Source: Erwinia sp. E602 (GTDB lineage Bacteria; Pseudomonadota; Gammaproteobacteria; Enterobacterales; Enterobacteriaceae). From it: a stretch of DNA of 64,000 nt. Location of the stretch: the NCBI RefSeq assembly GCF_018141005.1, contig NZ_CP046582.1, positions 3,286,001-3,350,000 of the forward strand. Direction: 5' to 3'. A program made the translations under genes and the position numbers. Positions 26,646-37,202 of the stretch are shown in pieces (position 1 is the first letter of the stretch; each line of letters opens with the position of its first letter). The notes under the pieces were generated by a model. It was not told where the DNA came from. It worked only from the letters and a program-made list of their open reading frames with translations, and ran no database searches.

Positions 26646-27364
26646 TTGAATTTAAAAACGTATCCAAGCACTTCGGTCAGACCCAGGTGCTGCACGACAT
26701 CGACCTGAAAATCAATCAGGGTGAAGTGGTGGTGATTATCGGCCCGAGCGGCTCCGGTAAATCGACCCTGCTGCGCTGCATCAACAAGCTGGAAGAGATC
26801 ACCAGCGGCGAGCTGATCGTCGACGGCCTGAAGGTTAACGACCCGAAAGTGGATGACCGCCTGATCCGTCAGGAAGCCGGCATGGTGTTCCAGCAGTTCC
26901 ACCTGTTCCCGCAGATGAGCGCGCTGGACAACGTCGCCTTTGGCCCGATCCGCGTACGCGGTGCGAAGAAAGAAGACGCACAGCGCCTGGCGCGCGAGCT
27001 GCTGGGTAAAGTAGGCCTGGCCGAACGCGCCAACCACTTCCCGTCCGAGCTCTCCGGTGGCCAGCAGCAGCGCGTGGCGATTGCCCGTGCGCTGGCGGTT
27101 AAACCGAAGATGATGCTGTTTGATGAGCCGACCTCCGCGCTCGACCCGGAACTCCGTCATGAAGTGTTGAAAGTGATGCAGGACCTGGCCGAAGAGGGCA
27201 TGACCATGGTGATCGTGACCCATGAAGTCGGCTTCGCGCAGAAGGTGGCCTCACGGCTGATCTTTATCGATAAAGGCCGGATTGCCGAAGACGGTAACCC
27301 GGACGAGCTGATCACTAACCCGCCAAGCGCACGCCTGCGCGAGTTCCTGCAGCACGTTTCTTAA
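26642..27364 (+). CDS. glnQ: Glutamine ABC importer ATPase GlnQ
   Basis: ATP-binding subunit that powers glutamine import through GlnP. The 240 residues equal E. coli GlnQ in length. Walker [10 protein letters not shown] at 34-42, Q-loop [10 protein letters not shown], signature [15 protein letters not shown], Walker [13 protein letters not shown] and switch histidine VTHEVGF are all intact. It starts with GTG at 26642, overlapping the glnP stop (GTGA), which couples their synthesis. Confidence 0.96.
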   Translation: MIEFKNVSKHFGQTQVLHDIDLKINQGEVVVIIGPSGSGKSTLLRCINKLEEITSGELIVDGLKVNDPKVDDRLIRQEAGMVFQQFHLFPQMSALDNVAFGPIRVRGAKKEDAQRLARELLGKVGLAERANHFPSELSGGQQQRVAIARALAVKPKMMLFDEPTSALDPELRHEVLKVMQDLAEEGMTMVIVTHEVGFAQKVASRLIFIDKGRIAEDGNPDELITNPPSARLREFLQHVS

Positions 27365-27376
27365 TCCTGCACTCCC

Positions 27377-27405
27377 GGGGCAGCATCCGCCTGCCCCGTT
27401 TTATT
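27377..27405 (+). terminator. Rho-independent terminator of glnHPQ
   Basis: GGGGCAG and CTGCCCC form a 7-bp stem with a 7-base loop, followed by GTTTTATTT. Confidence 0.85.
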
Positions 27406-27421
27406 TACCTGCCGACCTTAT

Positions 27422-27560
27422 CTGTCACCCTGCTTTCTGTTCGTTCTCATTCTGTCCATGCTGCCTTCTGTCGCTCTCATTCTTTCCTCCCTGCTTCTCT
27501 CATTCTGTCTATACTGCTTTCTTTGTGCTCTCTTTCAGTCCGCCCTGCTTTCTGTACAGT
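27422..27560 (+). repeat. Pyrimidine-rich imperfect tandem repeats
   Basis: The leader upstream of ybiO is over 75 percent C plus T on the plus strand. CTCATTCTGTCC or a variant recurs at 27446, 27476, 27499 and 27530, each followed by a variant of TGCTTTCTGT; a partial unit precedes the first. Spacing is 30, 23 and 31 bases. No ribosome site or conserved frame uses it. Confidence 0.65.
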
Positions 27561-27633
27561 ACCCTTCTGCCCTTCCGTCCACTCACGCCGTCTATACTGT
27601 TCTGTTGTCGCCGTCGGACTTCAGGAGAACCGG

Positions 27634-29901
27634 ATGTCAGGAATTACGCCATCGCTTCGCGCGCTGCTGCAATCAATGCTGTTACTGTTACTGCTCGCCA
27701 GCCCGTTTACCCATGCCGTTACCCTGCCCGCCGCCGCCGTGGCGGCTTCGCAAAGCACGCAACCTGCGGCCGCCAGCGAGAACGCACCGGACATCGCGGA
27801 CAAAAAAGCCGCCTATGCCGCGCTGGCCAATATTCTGGAAAACGACAGCGCCAGAAAAGAGCTGATCGACCAGCTGCGCAGCGCCTCTGTTACCCCACCG
27901 GTTAACAACGAGCCGGTGCTGACGCCGCCGCAGGAGGCGGAGGATAAAACGGTGCTGCAGGGCGTTACCGACGTCAGCCGTCACTTCGGCGGCGAGTTTG
28001 CCGCCCGGCTGCAGGCGCTGCACCACAATATTACCAACGCGCCGCACAAGCCGTTTAACCAGGCCACCTTCTTCAACGCGGTCAGCCACTTTGCCATGCT
28101 GGCGGCGGCGCTGTTCGCCTTCTACTGGCTGATACGCCTGGCCGTGACGCCGCTCTATCGCCGCATGGGCGACTGGGGGCACAGGAAAAACAGCGCGCGC
28201 AACAACTGGCTGCAGCTGCCGGCGATGATTGCCGGCGCGTTCGTGATCGACCTGCTGCTGCTGGCGCTGGCGCTGTTTACAGGCCAGATCCTCATCGACA
28301 ATATGAACGGCGGCAGCCGCACCATCGCCTACCAGCAGGGGTTATTCCTCAACGCCTTTGCCCTGATCGAGTTCTTCAAGGCGGTGCTGCGGCTGCTGTT
28401 CTGCCCGCGCTACCCGCAGCTGCGCTTCTTCCACCTTGCGGATAACCGCGCCCACTACTGGAATACCCGCCTGAGCTGGCTGAGCGGGCTGATCGGTTAC
28501 GGCCTGCTGGTGATCGTGCCGATCGTCTCGAACCAGGTGAACGTGCAGATCGGCGCGCTGACCAACGTGGTGATTATGGGGCTGATTACCGTCTGGGCGC
28601 TGTACCTGATTTTCCACAACCGGCTGAATATCCGCCACGAACTGCACCGGCTGGCCGACCGTTCGCTGGCCTTCTTTGGCCTGTTTATTCGCGCCTTTGC
28701 CCTGGTGTGGCACTGGCTGGCCAGCGCCTACTTTATCGCGCTGTTCTTTATGTCGCTGTTTAACCCCGGCGACAGCCTGCAGTTTATGATGTCGGCCACC
28801 GTGCGTTCGCTGGCGATTGTCGCCATCGGCGCGCTGGTCTCCGGCATGCTGACCCGCTGGATCAACAAGACCATCATCCTCTCGCCGGAGACGCAGCGCA
28901 GCTACCCGGCGCTGCAGCAGCGCATCAACGGCTGGGTCTCGGCACTGCTCAAGCTGGCCCGCATCGTCAGCGTGTTTGCGGTAACGCTGATGCTGCTCAG
29001 CGCCTGGCACCTGTTTGACCTGTGGCACTGGCTGACGGTGGGGGCCGGCGAAAAGGTGGTGGACGTGCTGATCCGCATCGTGGTGATCCTGTTCTTCTCG
29101 GCGGTCGGCTGGACCCTGCTGGCCAGCCTGATCGAGAGCCGGCTGGCCTCTGACTCGCACGGCCGGCAGATGCCGAGCGCGCGCACCCGCACCCTGCTGA
29201 CGCTGTTCCGTAACGCGCTGGCGGTGGTGATCAGCACCATCACCATTATGATCCTGCTCTCTGAACTGGGGGTAAACATCGCGCCGCTGCTGGCCGGTGC
29301 CGGCGCGCTCGGCCTCGCCATCTCCTTCGGTTCACAGACGCTGGTGAAGGATATTATTACCGGGGTGTTTATTCAGTTTGAAAACGGCATGAACACCGGC
29401 GACCTGGTGACCATCGGCGCGATTACCGGCACCGTGGAGCGCATGTCGATCCGCTCGGTCGGCGTGCGTCAGGACACCGGGGCCTACCACATCATTCCGT
29501 GGTCCTCGATCACCACCTTCGCAAACTTCGTGCGCGGCATCGGCTCGTTTGTCGCCAACTACGACGTCGACCGTCAGCAGGACAGCGAACAGGTTAACGC
29601 CACGCTGCAGGCGGCGGTGCAGGAGCTGCTGGAGGATAACGCGATTCGCAGCCTGGTGATCGGCGAGCCGTCGTTTGCCGGACTGGTGGGGCTGAGCAAC
29701 CAGGCGTTTACCGTACGCGTGTCGTTCACCACCCAGCCGCTGAAGCAGTGGACGGTGCGCTTTGCGCTGGACGCGATGGTGAAAAAACACTTTGACGCGG
29801 CGGGCATCAAAGCACCGTATCAGACGGTGCAGGTGATGCAGAGCGGAGTGGACGTGGCCGGTGCCGCCGGCGTACAGGCGCTGGCGGCACCTGTCCCTTA
29901 A
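27634..29901 (+). CDS. ybiO: Mechanosensitive channel YbiO (MscS family, moderate conductance)
   Basis: Large inner-membrane channel that opens on membrane tension to release osmolytes; E. coli YbiO is 741 residues and this is 755. A signal sequence (to about residue 28) leads a periplasmic region with a charged helix, followed by about ten membrane segments. The MscS pore-lining helix and beta domain lie in the C-terminal third: [20 protein letters not shown] (pore), then [20 protein letters not shown]. The ATG at 27634 follows CAGGAG; longer frames run into the pyrimidine repeats. It converges on rlmF with overlapping stops. Confidence 0.93.
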   Translation: MSGITPSLRALLQSMLLLLLLASPFTHAVTLPAAAVAASQSTQPAAASENAPDIADKKAAYAALANILENDSARKELIDQLRSASVTPPVNNEPVLTPPQEAEDKTVLQGVTDVSRHFGGEFAARLQALHHNITNAPHKPFNQATFFNAVSHFAMLAAALFAFYWLIRLAVTPLYRRMGDWGHRKNSARNNWLQLPAMIAGAFVIDLLLLALALFTGQILIDNMNGGSRTIAYQQGLFLNAFALIEFFKAVLRLLFCPRYPQLRFFHLADNRAHYWNTRLSWLSGLIGYGLLVIVPIVSNQVNVQIGALTNVVIMGLITVWALYLIFHNRLNIRHELHRLADRSLAFFGLFIRAFALVWHWLASAYFIALFFMSLFNPGDSLQFMMSATVRSLAIVAIGALVSGMLTRWINKTIILSPETQRSYPALQQRINGWVSALLKLARIVSVFAVTLMLLSAWHLFDLWHWLTVGAGEKVVDVLIRIVVILFFSAVGWTLLASLIESRLASDSHGRQMPSARTRTLLTLFRNALAVVISTITIMILLSELGVNIAPLLAGAGALGLAISFGSQTLVKDIITGVFIQFENGMNTGDLVTIGAITGTVERMSIRSVGVRQDTGAYHIIPWSSITTFANFVRGIGSFVANYDVDRQQDSEQVNATLQAAVQELLEDNAIRSLVIGEPSFAGLVGLSNQAFTVRVSFTTQPLKQWTVRFALDAMVKKHFDAAGIKAPYQTVQVMQSGVDVAGAAGVQALAAPVP

Positions 29902-30836
29902 GCGGGGGACTTGCCCAGCAGGCGGGAGCGCTGCGGCTGTTCCATAAAGCTCCAGGCGATAAAGCGGCTCTGCTTCTGCCCCTGGGCCATATCGATGGTA
30001 CGCACAGCGGCGACCTCCGCCTCCTCCAGCGCCCGCCACAGCGCCGGCAGGTTCTCTTTGCGCGACACCAGCGAGGTGAACCACACGCACTGGCGTGCAA
30101 CGCCGGCGCTCTCTTCGATCATCCGGGTGATAAAGGCCACTTCGCCGCCCTCACACCACAGCTCGTCCTGCTGGCCGCCAAAGTTCAGCGGCGCGCTGCG
30201 GTCAAGGCCGAGGTTGCGCAGCTTACGCTGGCTGCCCGCGCGCGCGTCGGCGGCGGAGGCGTGGAACGGCGGGTTGCAGAGAACGGCCTGATACAAATCA
30301 TTTTTGTGAATCACGCCGCTAAAAATGGCGTTAGCCTCTTTCTGCCGGCGCAGGCGGATGGCGCGGTTCAGCCCCGGATTGCCGCTGATAATCGCGTTCG
30401 CCGAGGCCATCGCCTGTTCGCTGACTTCGCTGCCGGTGAATCGCCAGCGGTACTCGGCATGGCCGATCAGCGGATAGATCAGGTTGGCACCGCAGCCGAC
30501 GTCCAGCACGTTGATCTCACGCGGCACCACGCGGCGGTTATCTTCGGCCAGCAGATCGGCCAGGTGATGGATATAGTCGGCACGGCCGGGGACCGGCGGG
30601 CAGAGGAAGCCGTCCGGAATATCCCAGTGGTCGATCTGATAAAAGTGCCGCAGCAGCGCCTGGTTGAGGGTTTTCACCGCCAGCGGATTAGCGAAGTCGA
30701 TCGACTCGCTGCCCCAGTTATTCACGGCAACAAACGCCGCCAGCGGCGGGTGGCTGGCGATCAGCGCAGCAAAATCATAGCGGCCGCGGTGGCGGTTACG
30801 CGGGTGGAGAAGGTCTTTCTCGGCAGGGGTTTTCAT
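29898..30836 (-). CDS. rlmF: 23S rRNA adenine-1618 N6-methyltransferase RlmF
   Basis: Methylates A1618 of 23S rRNA using S-adenosylmethionine. The 312 residues (E. coli 308) contain the SAM-binding loop [14 protein letters not shown] at 112-125 and the catalytic NPPF at 188-191, the hallmark of N6-adenine methyltransferases. The opening [11 protein letters not shown] and the segment [17 protein letters not shown] are characteristic of RlmF. Its TAA overlaps the ybiO stop on the other strand by two bases. Confidence 0.95.
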   Translation of the reverse strand: MKTPAEKDLLHPRNRHRGRYDFAALIASHPPLAAFVAVNNWGSESIDFANPLAVKTLNQALLRHFYQIDHWDIPDGFLCPPVPGRADYIHHLADLLAEDNRRVVPREINVLDVGCGANLIYPLIGHAEYRWRFTGSEVSEQAMASANAIISGNPGLNRAIRLRRQKEANAIFSGVIHKNDLYQAVLCNPPFHASAADARAGSQRKLRNLGLDRSAPLNFGGQQDELWCEGGEVAFITRMIEESAGVARQCVWFTSLVSRKENLPALWRALEEAEVAAVRTIDMAQGQKQSRFIAWSFMEQPQRSRLLGKSPA

Positions 30837-30944
30837 CAGTCACTCTCTTATCAGCAGGCGCGTAAGATACCTGCTGGAGTATTAATCGTAAACCACTAGC
30901 GCAGGATTTCCCGCGGTTTGCTTCACGCCATGCTGAACGCAGGC

Positions 30945-30967
30945 AAAAAAAAGGGCCCTACGGCCCT
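30945..30967 (-). terminator. Rho-independent terminator of the exported-protein gene
   Basis: On the minus strand AGGGCC and GGCCCT pair around GTAG and are followed by eight T residues (A-run at 30945-30952 on the plus strand). Confidence 0.88.
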
Positions 30968-30985
30968 GATGTTCAGAACAGGCGA

Positions 30986-31522
30986 TTATTTCGCCATCGC
31001 TTTCATCGCCGCAAGATCGGCCAGTGAGGTGAATTCACAGCTCAGCAGCGTTTTACCCGGAATGCCCTGCGCTTCACGGGCGGTGATCGCCACCCGGCCG
31101 GTTTCCGGCGAAGGCTGGTCGGCATCGTCTAATACGCGAATATAGCTTTTGGTGGCCACGATCATCGGGTTCGGCGCTTCAGCGGTTAACTGATACGCTT
31201 TTGCCAGTTCATCGGCTTTCTGCCCTTCAACCAGCACGCCGTAGGTGGTGCCAGCCAGCACGAAGGCTTTGGCGCTGAAGCCGTCTTTAACCACCGCTTC
31301 GGCCAGCGGATAAACCGCCATCATCCCCACCAGCTCATATTTTGAGACTTTTTCTGCTTCATTGTACAGCGCGGTGGCCGCTTTAGTGGTGTAGGCTGGC
31401 TGGCATAACGCCGCATCAAAAAACGCGCTGTTATCCGCCGCGCTGGCCAGTGCGCTGGCAAACAGCGTGGTGGCAGAAATCAGTACCGTTGCTGAGGTAA
31501 AACGTGCAAATTTTGACAACAT
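30986..31522 (-). CDS. Exported protein of unknown function
   Basis: I do not recognise this 178-residue protein. The ATG at 31522 follows GGAG six bases upstream and gives a typical signal peptide (MLSKFARFTSATVLISATTL, then FASALASA) with cleavage expected near residue 28. Two in-frame upstream ATGs lack such spacing. The mature part is mostly helical and contains only two cysteines (LCQPAY and LLSCEF), suggesting one disulfide in the periplasm. It is a single-gene unit with its own terminator, divergent from a flavin reductase gene. No enzymatic motif is visible. Confidence 0.75.
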   Translation of the reverse strand: MLSKFARFTSATVLISATTLFASALASAADNSAFFDAALCQPAYTTKAATALYNEAEKVSKYELVGMMAVYPLAEAVVKDGFSAKAFVLAGTTYGVLVEGQKADELAKAYQLTAEAPNPMIVATKSYIRVLDDADQPSPETGRVAITAREAQGIPGKTLLSCEFTSLADLAAMKAMAK

Positions 31523-31675
31523 GAAAAGCTCCATCAAATTTAAATCCATTGAAATAAGAATGACATATCGCTACAAATAGCGGCATTACTGTACAACAAG
31601 TTTCAAATTATTTCTTTATATTAATAAATTTGACTTATGTAATGTATGATCGCAACGAACCTCAAGGAGCCTGCT

Positions 31676-32305
31676 TTGACGACCCGCTACTCATATCAAC
31701 CGGCACGCGGCCACGGCCTGCCGCACGACCCGCTGAACGCCATTATCGGGCCACGGCCGATCGGCTGGATCAGCTCGCAGAACGCCGCCGGCCAGCGTAA
31801 CCTGGCACCCTACAGCTTTTTTAACTGCTTTAACTACCATCCGCCGATCATCGGCTTTGCCAGCAGCGGCTGGAAGGACAGCGTGGCCAACATCGTGGAA
31901 ACCGGGGAATTTGTCTGGAACCTGGCGACCCGCACGCTGGCGGTGCCGATGAATGAGAGCTCGGCATCGCTGCCGCGTGGCGAGGATGAGTTCGCCTTTG
32001 CCGGCCTGACGCCGCTGCCTGCCAGCCTGATTAACGTCAGCATGGTGGCAGAAAGCCCGGTCAACTTTGAGTGTCGTCTGACCCAGTGCATTCAGCTGCA
32101 GTCGGCGGACGGCGAAAAGCTGCCCAGCTGGCTGGTGCTGGGTGAAGCGGTGGCGATCCATATCGACGAGGCGCTGCTGGAAAACGGCATCTACCAGACC
32201 GCGAAGGCGGAGCCGATTCTGCGCGCCGGTGGGCCGAGCGCCTACTACGGCATCAGTGAGGATCTGCGTTTCGATATGACGCGGCCGGACGCGCGTAAAG
32301 CCTGA
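31676..32305 (+). CDS. Flavin reductase-like (FMN-binding split barrel) protein
   Basis: Predicted FMN-binding oxidoreductase of about 209 residues. It opens with PHDPLNAIIGPRPIGWISS and has the family's LAPYSFFNCFNYHPPIIGFA segment and ETGEFVWNLAT, as in the flavin reductase domain of the DIM6/NTAB group. The best start is a TTG at 31676, six bases after AAGGAG; an ATG at 31646 would put the ribosome site inside the gene. The substrate is unknown. It is divergent from the exported-protein gene. Confidence 0.8.
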   Translation: MTTRYSYQPARGHGLPHDPLNAIIGPRPIGWISSQNAAGQRNLAPYSFFNCFNYHPPIIGFASSGWKDSVANIVETGEFVWNLATRTLAVPMNESSASLPRGEDEFAFAGLTPLPASLINVSMVAESPVNFECRLTQCIQLQSADGEKLPSWLVLGEAVAIHIDEALLENGIYQTAKAEPILRAGGPSAYYGISEDLRFDMTRPDARKA

Positions 32306-32427
32306 AGGGGGGCTGACGATAGCCCAGTAGTCTGCCGACCGCGCCTGCGCCTTTATTAGCCAGCAGCGTCGGCAACGGTTTTTTTGATATGCTAACCTTC
32401 TCCAAAACCCCCGATTATTGAGTGATT

Positions 32428-32949
32428 ATGAAACGTATCGCGATTGACATGGATGAAGTGATTGCCGATTTTCATCCCAAGCTGGTCACCACCTGGAACA
32501 ACCATTTCGCGCAGCAGCTCACCGCAGACGAGCTCAACCTGTTCGATCTGCAGCAGAAGGATCCGCACAAGCTGTCAGAGATTTTTGCGCTGGCCAGCGA
32601 TCCGGAGTTTTTTGGCGACCTGGCGGTGATTGCCGACAGCCAGCGGGTGATTGCCCGACTCAGCCAGCACTACGACATTTTTATCACGACCGCCGCGATG
32701 GAGCTACCCAGCTCGTTTAACGCCAAATTCCGCTGGCTGAATACCCATTTCCCGGATATCAAGCCGCGCAATATCGTGTTCTGCGGGGATAAAAGTATTA
32801 TCAGGGCCGACTATATGATCGACGATAATGCGAAGAACTTCGTGAATTTCTGTGGTGAAGGGATCCTCTACTCCGCCGCGCATAACCGCCATGTGACCGG
32901 CTATCGCCGGGTGGAAAACTGGCAGGAGATCGAAACGCTGCTGCTATAA
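32428..32949 (+). CDS. 5'(3')-deoxyribonucleotidase-like HAD phosphatase
   Basis: Predicted HAD-superfamily nucleotidase of 173 residues. The catalytic motif I is IDMDEVIADFH near the N-terminus (nucleophile and acid Asp residues two apart), motif II is FITTAA, and the motif IV acidic pair is in YMIDDNAKNF. This form matches the NT5C deoxyribonucleotidase family, found in phages, mammals and various bacteria. ATG at 32428 gives MKRIAIDMDEV; a GTG two codons earlier is possible. It is a single gene followed by a large hairpin. Confidence 0.82.
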   Translation: MKRIAIDMDEVIADFHPKLVTTWNNHFAQQLTADELNLFDLQQKDPHKLSEIFALASDPEFFGDLAVIADSQRVIARLSQHYDIFITTAAMELPSSFNAKFRWLNTHFPDIKPRNIVFCGDKSIIRADYMIDDNAKNFVNFCGEGILYSAAHNRHVTGYRRVENWQEIETLLL

Positions 32950-32959
32950 ACGGCCTGCC

Positions 32960-32998
32960 TGCGGCTACGCCAACGCACAAGGTGCGGGGGTAGCCGCA
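32960..32998 (+). terminator. Two-level hairpin after the nucleotidase gene
   Basis: TGCGGCTAC and GTAGCCGCA form a perfect 9-bp outer stem. Inside its 21-base loop CGCAC and GTGCG form a second 5-bp stem. Only a short ATTT follows, so termination strength is uncertain. Confidence 0.55.
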
Positions 32999-33047
32999 TT
33001 TGAGAAAGCATCCTGCCATAGGCTGGGTGCCTTGCGTCAGCGCTGCT

Positions 33048-33185
33048 CTGGCGGATTTTTACCTGAAGGTGACTGCACCGCGCCCTGCTGGCTACCCGTC
33101 TTCCGCCAGCACGGCGCTGGCGGAACCTTACCTGAAGGTGACTGCACCGAATCCTGCCGGCTACCCGCCTTCCGCCAGCACGGCG
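33048..33185. repeat. Two tandem 69-bp repeats between the nucleotidase and hutG
   Basis: Units 33048-33116 and 33117-33185 share ACCTGAAGGTGACTGCACCG exactly and GGCTACCCG, CTTCCGCCAGCACGGCG nearly exactly. A third unit starts at 33186 (CTGGCGGCTTGCTGCC) and then diverges. The unit ends in CCGCCAGC-ACGGC-GCTGGCGG, an 8-bp hairpin across the junction. Confidence 0.8.
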
Positions 33186-33208
33186 CTGGCGGCTTGCTGC
33201 CGGTAAGG

Positions 33209-33997
33209 TCAGCGCGCAGCTTCTTCCAGATAGCCCTCAATCAGGCCCTGTAGCAGCGGCTGTAGCTGGCGCTGTTTATCCTCGCGCCAGCCAAACGGCG
33301 GCTGCTCATCCATATAATTGACCTGTGCCAGCTCCAGCTGCACCGCCTGCTGGCGATTTTCCGGCTGACCGTAGGCGCGGGTAATATAGCCACCCTTAAA
33401 CCGCCCGTTCAGCACCCAGCTAAACTGCGACTGCTGCTGGCAGATGCCGGTCAGCCGATCGGCGATGGCCTGGCTGCAGCTGGCACCGTCATTGGTGCCG
33501 AGGTTGATATCCGGCAGCTGGCCGTCAAACAGCCGCGGGATAACCGAGGCAATCGAATGGGCGTCAAACAGCAGCACGTAGCCGAAGCGCTGTTTCAGCC
33601 GGGCCAGCTCCTGAGCCAGCTGGTCATGGTACGGCTGCCAGATCTGCCGCAGGTCACGCTGACGAATGGCCTCATCGGGAGCCTGGCCGGTGCGGAAGGT
33701 CGGGCTGCCGTCAAACAGCGTCTCCGGGAACAGCCCGGTGGTGGCCGTGGTGTACAGCGCCTGGTTATCCGCCGGGCGGTTCACATCCACCACAAAGCGC
33801 GAGTAGTTGCCGACCAGCACGCTGGCACCGAGCGACTGCACAAATTCGTACAGCCGTGGAATATGCCAGTCGGTGTCGGGCAGCAGCCGCGCGGCGTCGG
33901 TCAGGCCGGCCTCAACTTCGGGGGTCAGTGCGGTGCCGGCGTGGGGAATACTGACCAGCAGCGGCAGCGTGCCGGAACTAAATTCAAATGGTTTCAT
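33209..33997 (-). CDS. hutG: N-formylglutamate deformylase HutG
   Basis: Zinc amidohydrolase that releases formate and glutamate from N-formylglutamate, the last step of the five-step histidine pathway. The 262 residues show [37 protein letters not shown] and the [11 protein letters not shown] segment of the FGase family. This is not the arginase-like HutG that acts on formiminoglutamate directly, which agrees with the presence of hutF here. It overlaps the hutI stop by four bases (ATGA). Confidence 0.94.
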   Translation of the reverse strand: MKPFEFSSGTLPLLVSIPHAGTALTPEVEAGLTDAARLLPDTDWHIPRLYEFVQSLGASVLVGNYSRFVVDVNRPADNQALYTTATTGLFPETLFDGSPTFRTGQAPDEAIRQRDLRQIWQPYHDQLAQELARLKQRFGYVLLFDAHSIASVIPRLFDGQLPDINLGTNDGASCSQAIADRLTGICQQQSQFSWVLNGRFKGGYITRAYGQPENRQQAVQLELAQVNYMDEQPPFGWREDKQRQLQPLLQGLIEGYLEEAAR

Positions 33998-35208
33998 CGT
34001 TCCTCTCCTCGGAAAATAACCCGGCAGGGCAGTTGCCCGCCCAGCCAGTAGATTAGCTCCGCCGGGCGTGCCAGCGGCCAGTGGACAAAATCAGCCCGTT
34101 TGCCTGCCTCAAGCGAGCCAAGCTGGTCGGCCAGCCCCAGCGCGCGTGCGCCGTTCAGCGTCACCCCCGCCAGCGCCTCTTCCGGCGTCATGCCGAACAG
34201 CGTGCAGCCCATATTCAGCATCAGCCGCAGCGACAGCGCCGGTGATGTCCCCGGATTGGCATCACTGGCCAGCGCCATCGGCACCCGGTAACGGCGGAAC
34301 AGCGCCACCGGCGGCAGCTGGGTTTCACGCAGGAGATAGAACGCGCCGGGCAGCAGCACTGCCACGGTGCCGCTCTGGGCCATCGCGGCCACGTCCTGCT
34401 CGCTGGCATACTCCAGATGGTCGGCCGACAGCGCACCAAAGCTGGCCGCAAGCCGGCTGCCGCCCAGCGCGGAGAGCTGTTCGGCGTGGAGTTTTACCGG
34501 CAGGCCCAGCTGCTGTGCCGCCCGGAACACGCGCGCGACCTGCTCGGGTGAAAACGCCAGATGTTCGCAGAAGGCATCAACCGCATCCGCCAGCCCGCTG
34601 GCCACCACCTGCGGCAGCAGCTGCTCACAGATCATATCGACCCACGCGTCAGGACGCTGGCTGAATTCGGGGGGAATGGCGTGGGCGGCAAGGCAGGTGG
34701 CCTGGATCTGCGCCGGTACCTGCTGCGCAAGCTGACGAATCGCCTGCAGCATACGTAATTCGCTGGCAACCTCCAGCCCGTAGCCGGACTTGATCTCAAC
34801 GGTGGTCACCCCTTCGTTCAGCAGCAACGTCAGCCGCTGGCGGGCGCTGGCCACCAGCTGCGCCAGCGAGGCGCTGCGGGTGGCACGCACGGTAGAGAGA
34901 ATGCCGCCGCCCGCGGCGGCGATTTCGGCGTAGGTGGCCCCGTTCAGCCGCTGTTCAAATTCATCGCTGCGATCGCCGCCAAACACCAGATGAGTATGGC
35001 AGTCCACCAGGCCCGGAGTGACAATGCCGCCGCCGAGGTCGGTGATGCGCTCCGCCTGCAGGCCGGCGGCCTCCTGCCGTGAACCGACCCAGACGATCTG
35101 CTCGCCGCGCACGCCGATCGCCCCGTCTGCTATGATGTTGTAGCGCCCTTCCCGCATGGTGACAATATCGGCACCGGTCCATAAACGATCGCAGCTTAGC
35201 GGCTCCAT
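33994..35208 (-). CDS. hutI: Imidazolonepropionase HutI
   Basis: Metal-dependent amidohydrolase that opens imidazolonepropionate to formiminoglutamate (third step of histidine breakdown). The 404 residues start at the ATG at 35208, preceded by GGGAGGGAGA. The metal site HTH is at 71-73 in [13 protein letters not shown], with further ligands in HAEQ and the catalytic Asp in ASDANPGT. The frame stays open upstream across hutF on the other strand, but that extension has no homology. It is divergent from hutF over 81 bases holding a HutC-type palindrome. Confidence 0.95.
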   Translation of the reverse strand: MEPLSCDRLWTGADIVTMREGRYNIIADGAIGVRGEQIVWVGSRQEAAGLQAERITDLGGGIVTPGLVDCHTHLVFGGDRSDEFEQRLNGATYAEIAAAGGGILSTVRATRSASLAQLVASARQRLTLLLNEGVTTVEIKSGYGLEVASELRMLQAIRQLAQQVPAQIQATCLAAHAIPPEFSQRPDAWVDMICEQLLPQVVASGLADAVDAFCEHLAFSPEQVARVFRAAQQLGLPVKLHAEQLSALGGSRLAASFGALSADHLEYASEQDVAAMAQSGTVAVLLPGAFYLLRETQLPPVALFRRYRVPMALASDANPGTSPALSLRLMLNMGCTLFGMTPEEALAGVTLNGARALGLADQLGSLEAGKRADFVHWPLARPAELIYWLGGQLPCRVIFRGEER

Positions 35209-35250
35209 TCTCCCTCCCACGTTGTGTTCTTTACGGCCTGATAATAAGTA

Positions 35251-35266
35251 TGTATATGTATATACA
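35251..35266. promoter_or_regulatory. HutC-type operator between hutI and hutF
   Basis: TGTATATGTATATACA contains the perfect palindrome TGTATATACA (35257-35266) and an overlapping left half. HutC operators in other bacteria have a TGTATATACA-like core. One site here could control both divergent units. Confidence 0.7.
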
Positions 35267-35289
35267 ACCTCACTGTACAGGAAGCAACC

Positions 35290-36645
35290 ATGATCCGCTA
35301 TTTTGCGCCCCGCGCCCTGCTGGCCGACGGCTGGCAACACAATGTGACAATTGACGTTGACCACCAGGGCGTCATCAGCGCCCTGACCCCCAACAGTAGC
35401 GTACAGGGTGCGGTGCGGCTGAACGGCTCCGTTCTGCCGACCATCGCCAACCTGCACTCCCACGCCTTTCAGCGGGCGATGGCCGGTCTGGCGGAGATCG
35501 CCGGTAACCCGCAGGACAGTTTCTGGACCTGGCGTGAGCTGATGTACCGCATGACGGAGCGCCTGACGCCGCCGCAGGTCGGTGCCATCGCCAGCGCGCT
35601 CTACGTCGACATGCTGAAAGGCGGCTATACCCAGGTCGCGGAGTTCCACTATCTGCACCACCAGCCCGACGGCCAGCCCTACGCGAATGATGAGATGCTG
35701 CGCGAACTGGCGGCGGCGGCGGAACGCAGCGGGATTGGTCAGACCCTGCTGCCGGTGTTGTACAGCTATGCCGGGTTTGGCAGCCAGCCGCCGCTGCCGG
35801 GGCAAAAACGCTTTATCCAGACCACCAGCCAGTATCTTGCGCAGCAGGTGCGCCTGCAGAAGCTGATCGCCGGACGACCGCTGCTCAGCCAGGGGCTCTG
35901 TTTTCATTCGCTGCGCGCGGTCAACGAATCGCAGATGCGAGAGGTGCTGGCCGCCAGCCCGACGCACCTGCCGGTGCATCTGCACATCGCCGAGCAGGAG
36001 AAAGAGGTTAATGACTCGCTGGCCTGGTGCGGTAAGCGGCCGGTCAGCTGGCTGCTGGACCGCTTTGCGGTTGATACGCGCTGGTGTCTGATCCACGCAA
36101 CCCACCTGACGGAGCAGGAGGTCAAAAGGCTGGCCGCCAGCGGCGCGGTAGCCGGTCTCTGCCCGACCACCGAGGCCAACCTCGGCGACGGCATTTTCCC
36201 GGCCAGCGACTACATTGCCCAGGGCGGGCGTTGGGGGATCGGTTCCGACAGCCACGTGTCGCTGGACGTGATCGAGGAGCTGCGCTGGCTGGAGTACGCA
36301 CAACGACTGCGCGACCGCCGCCGAAACCGCATCGTTACCGCAGAACAGCCCTCGGTCGGCGACGTGCTCTACCAGCAGGCGCTGGCGGGCGGCGCGCAGG
36401 CCTGCGGTCTGAAAATCGGCAGCCTCCAGCCGGGCTGGCGCGCAGACTGGCTGGTACTGCAGGAGGATGCGCTGCTCTGCACCACGCCGGACGCCGCCCT
36501 GCTCAACCGCTGGCTGTTTGCCGGCCATCGCGGCCAGATTCAGGAGGTGTACGTCGCAGGGCAGCCGCGCATCACCGCCGGACGGCACGCGCAGCAGGAG
36601 CAGATCGACGCTGCCTGCCGTGAGGCACTGGAGGCGCTGCGATGA
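35290..36645 (+). CDS. hutF: Formimidoylglutamate deiminase HutF
   Basis: Converts formiminoglutamate to N-formylglutamate and ammonia, the step that defines the five-step pathway. The 451 residues of this amidohydrolase carry the metal motif HSH at 56-58 ([16 protein letters not shown]), [15 protein letters not shown] and the catalytic [27 protein letters not shown] is a characteristic family segment. Its TGA overlaps the ATG of hutD (ATGA). Related chlorohydrolases lack this combination. Confidence 0.94.
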   Translation: MIRYFAPRALLADGWQHNVTIDVDHQGVISALTPNSSVQGAVRLNGSVLPTIANLHSHAFQRAMAGLAEIAGNPQDSFWTWRELMYRMTERLTPPQVGAIASALYVDMLKGGYTQVAEFHYLHHQPDGQPYANDEMLRELAAAAERSGIGQTLLPVLYSYAGFGSQPPLPGQKRFIQTTSQYLAQQVRLQKLIAGRPLLSQGLCFHSLRAVNESQMREVLAASPTHLPVHLHIAEQEKEVNDSLAWCGKRPVSWLLDRFAVDTRWCLIHATHLTEQEVKRLAASGAVAGLCPTTEANLGDGIFPASDYIAQGGRWGIGSDSHVSLDVIEELRWLEYAQRLRDRRRNRIVTAEQPSVGDVLYQQALAGGAQACGLKIGSLQPGWRADWLVLQEDALLCTTPDAALLNRWLFAGHRGQIQEVYVAGQPRITAGRHAQQEQIDAACREALEALR

Positions 36646-37202
36646 TTCATTTCTATGACTGCGCCCGCCTGCCGGTCAGCCGCTGGCGCAACGGCGGCGG
36701 TGAAACGCGCGAAATCATCAGCTTTCCGCCGGGCCAGGCAGATTTTGCCTGGCGCGCCAGCATCGCCACCCTCGCCCACGACGGCGACTTCTCGCTGTTT
36801 CCCGGCATCGACAGGATCATTACCCTGCTCGACGGCGACGGCGTGGCGCTGTACGGCGACGGCCAACTCCGCCAGCAGCTCCAGCCGAACCAGCCGTTTG
36901 CCTTCACCGGAGAGGAGCCGATCGCCGCACGCCTGTCGGCCGGGCCGAGCCGCGACTTTAACATCATGTCACGCCGGGAAAGCCACTCGGCGTCGGCCGG
37001 AGTCACCCGTAAGCCCTTCAGCCCGCTGTCGTCCTGCGCCGGGGTGGTCTACGTGCTGGAGGGCGAGTGGCAGCATCCGCAGGTGCGGCTGTCCGCCGGC
37101 CAGGGGGCGTGGTGGGAAAGTGACGACGGCAGCTTTACGCCGCTGTCACCCGACGCACTGCTGTTATGGGGCAGCATCGCCGCGATCAGCCATGCCCCTT
37201 GA
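36642..37202 (+). CDS. hutD: HutD-family cupin protein
   Basis: Small protein of 186 residues with the HutD pattern [12 protein letters not shown] near the start, [24 protein letters not shown] split across residues 33-57, and the RDFNIM motif. HutD proteins are beta-barrel cupins without a proven catalytic role; work on Pseudomonas suggests a governor function in histidine use. It overlaps the hutF stop by four bases, and its 3' end overlaps the convergent hutC by 17 bases. Confidence 0.92.
   Translation: MIHFYDCARLPVSRWRNGGGETREIISFPPGQADFAWRASIATLAHDGDFSLFPGIDRIITLLDGDGVALYGDGQLRQQLQPNQPFAFTGEEPIAARLSAGPSRDFNIMSRRESHSASAGVTRKPFSPLSSCAGVVYVLEGEWQHPQVRLSAGQGAWWESDDGSFTPLSPDALLLWGSIAAISHAP

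Noticed and set aside
31588..31598. Second MlrA-type site (TTGTACAG on the minus strand) between the exported protein and flavin reductase genes
   Set aside because: A single TGTACA is common by chance and there is no second copy at the expected distance.
33032..33253. Cysteine-containing repeat peptide gene
   Set aside because: Open frame is explained by a 69-base repeat; no start signal, overlaps hutG 3' end.
35209..36588. Upstream extension of the hutI frame (a fused 864-residue protein)
   Set aside because: It is antisense to hutF; homology and a strong ribosome site place the start of hutI at 35208.
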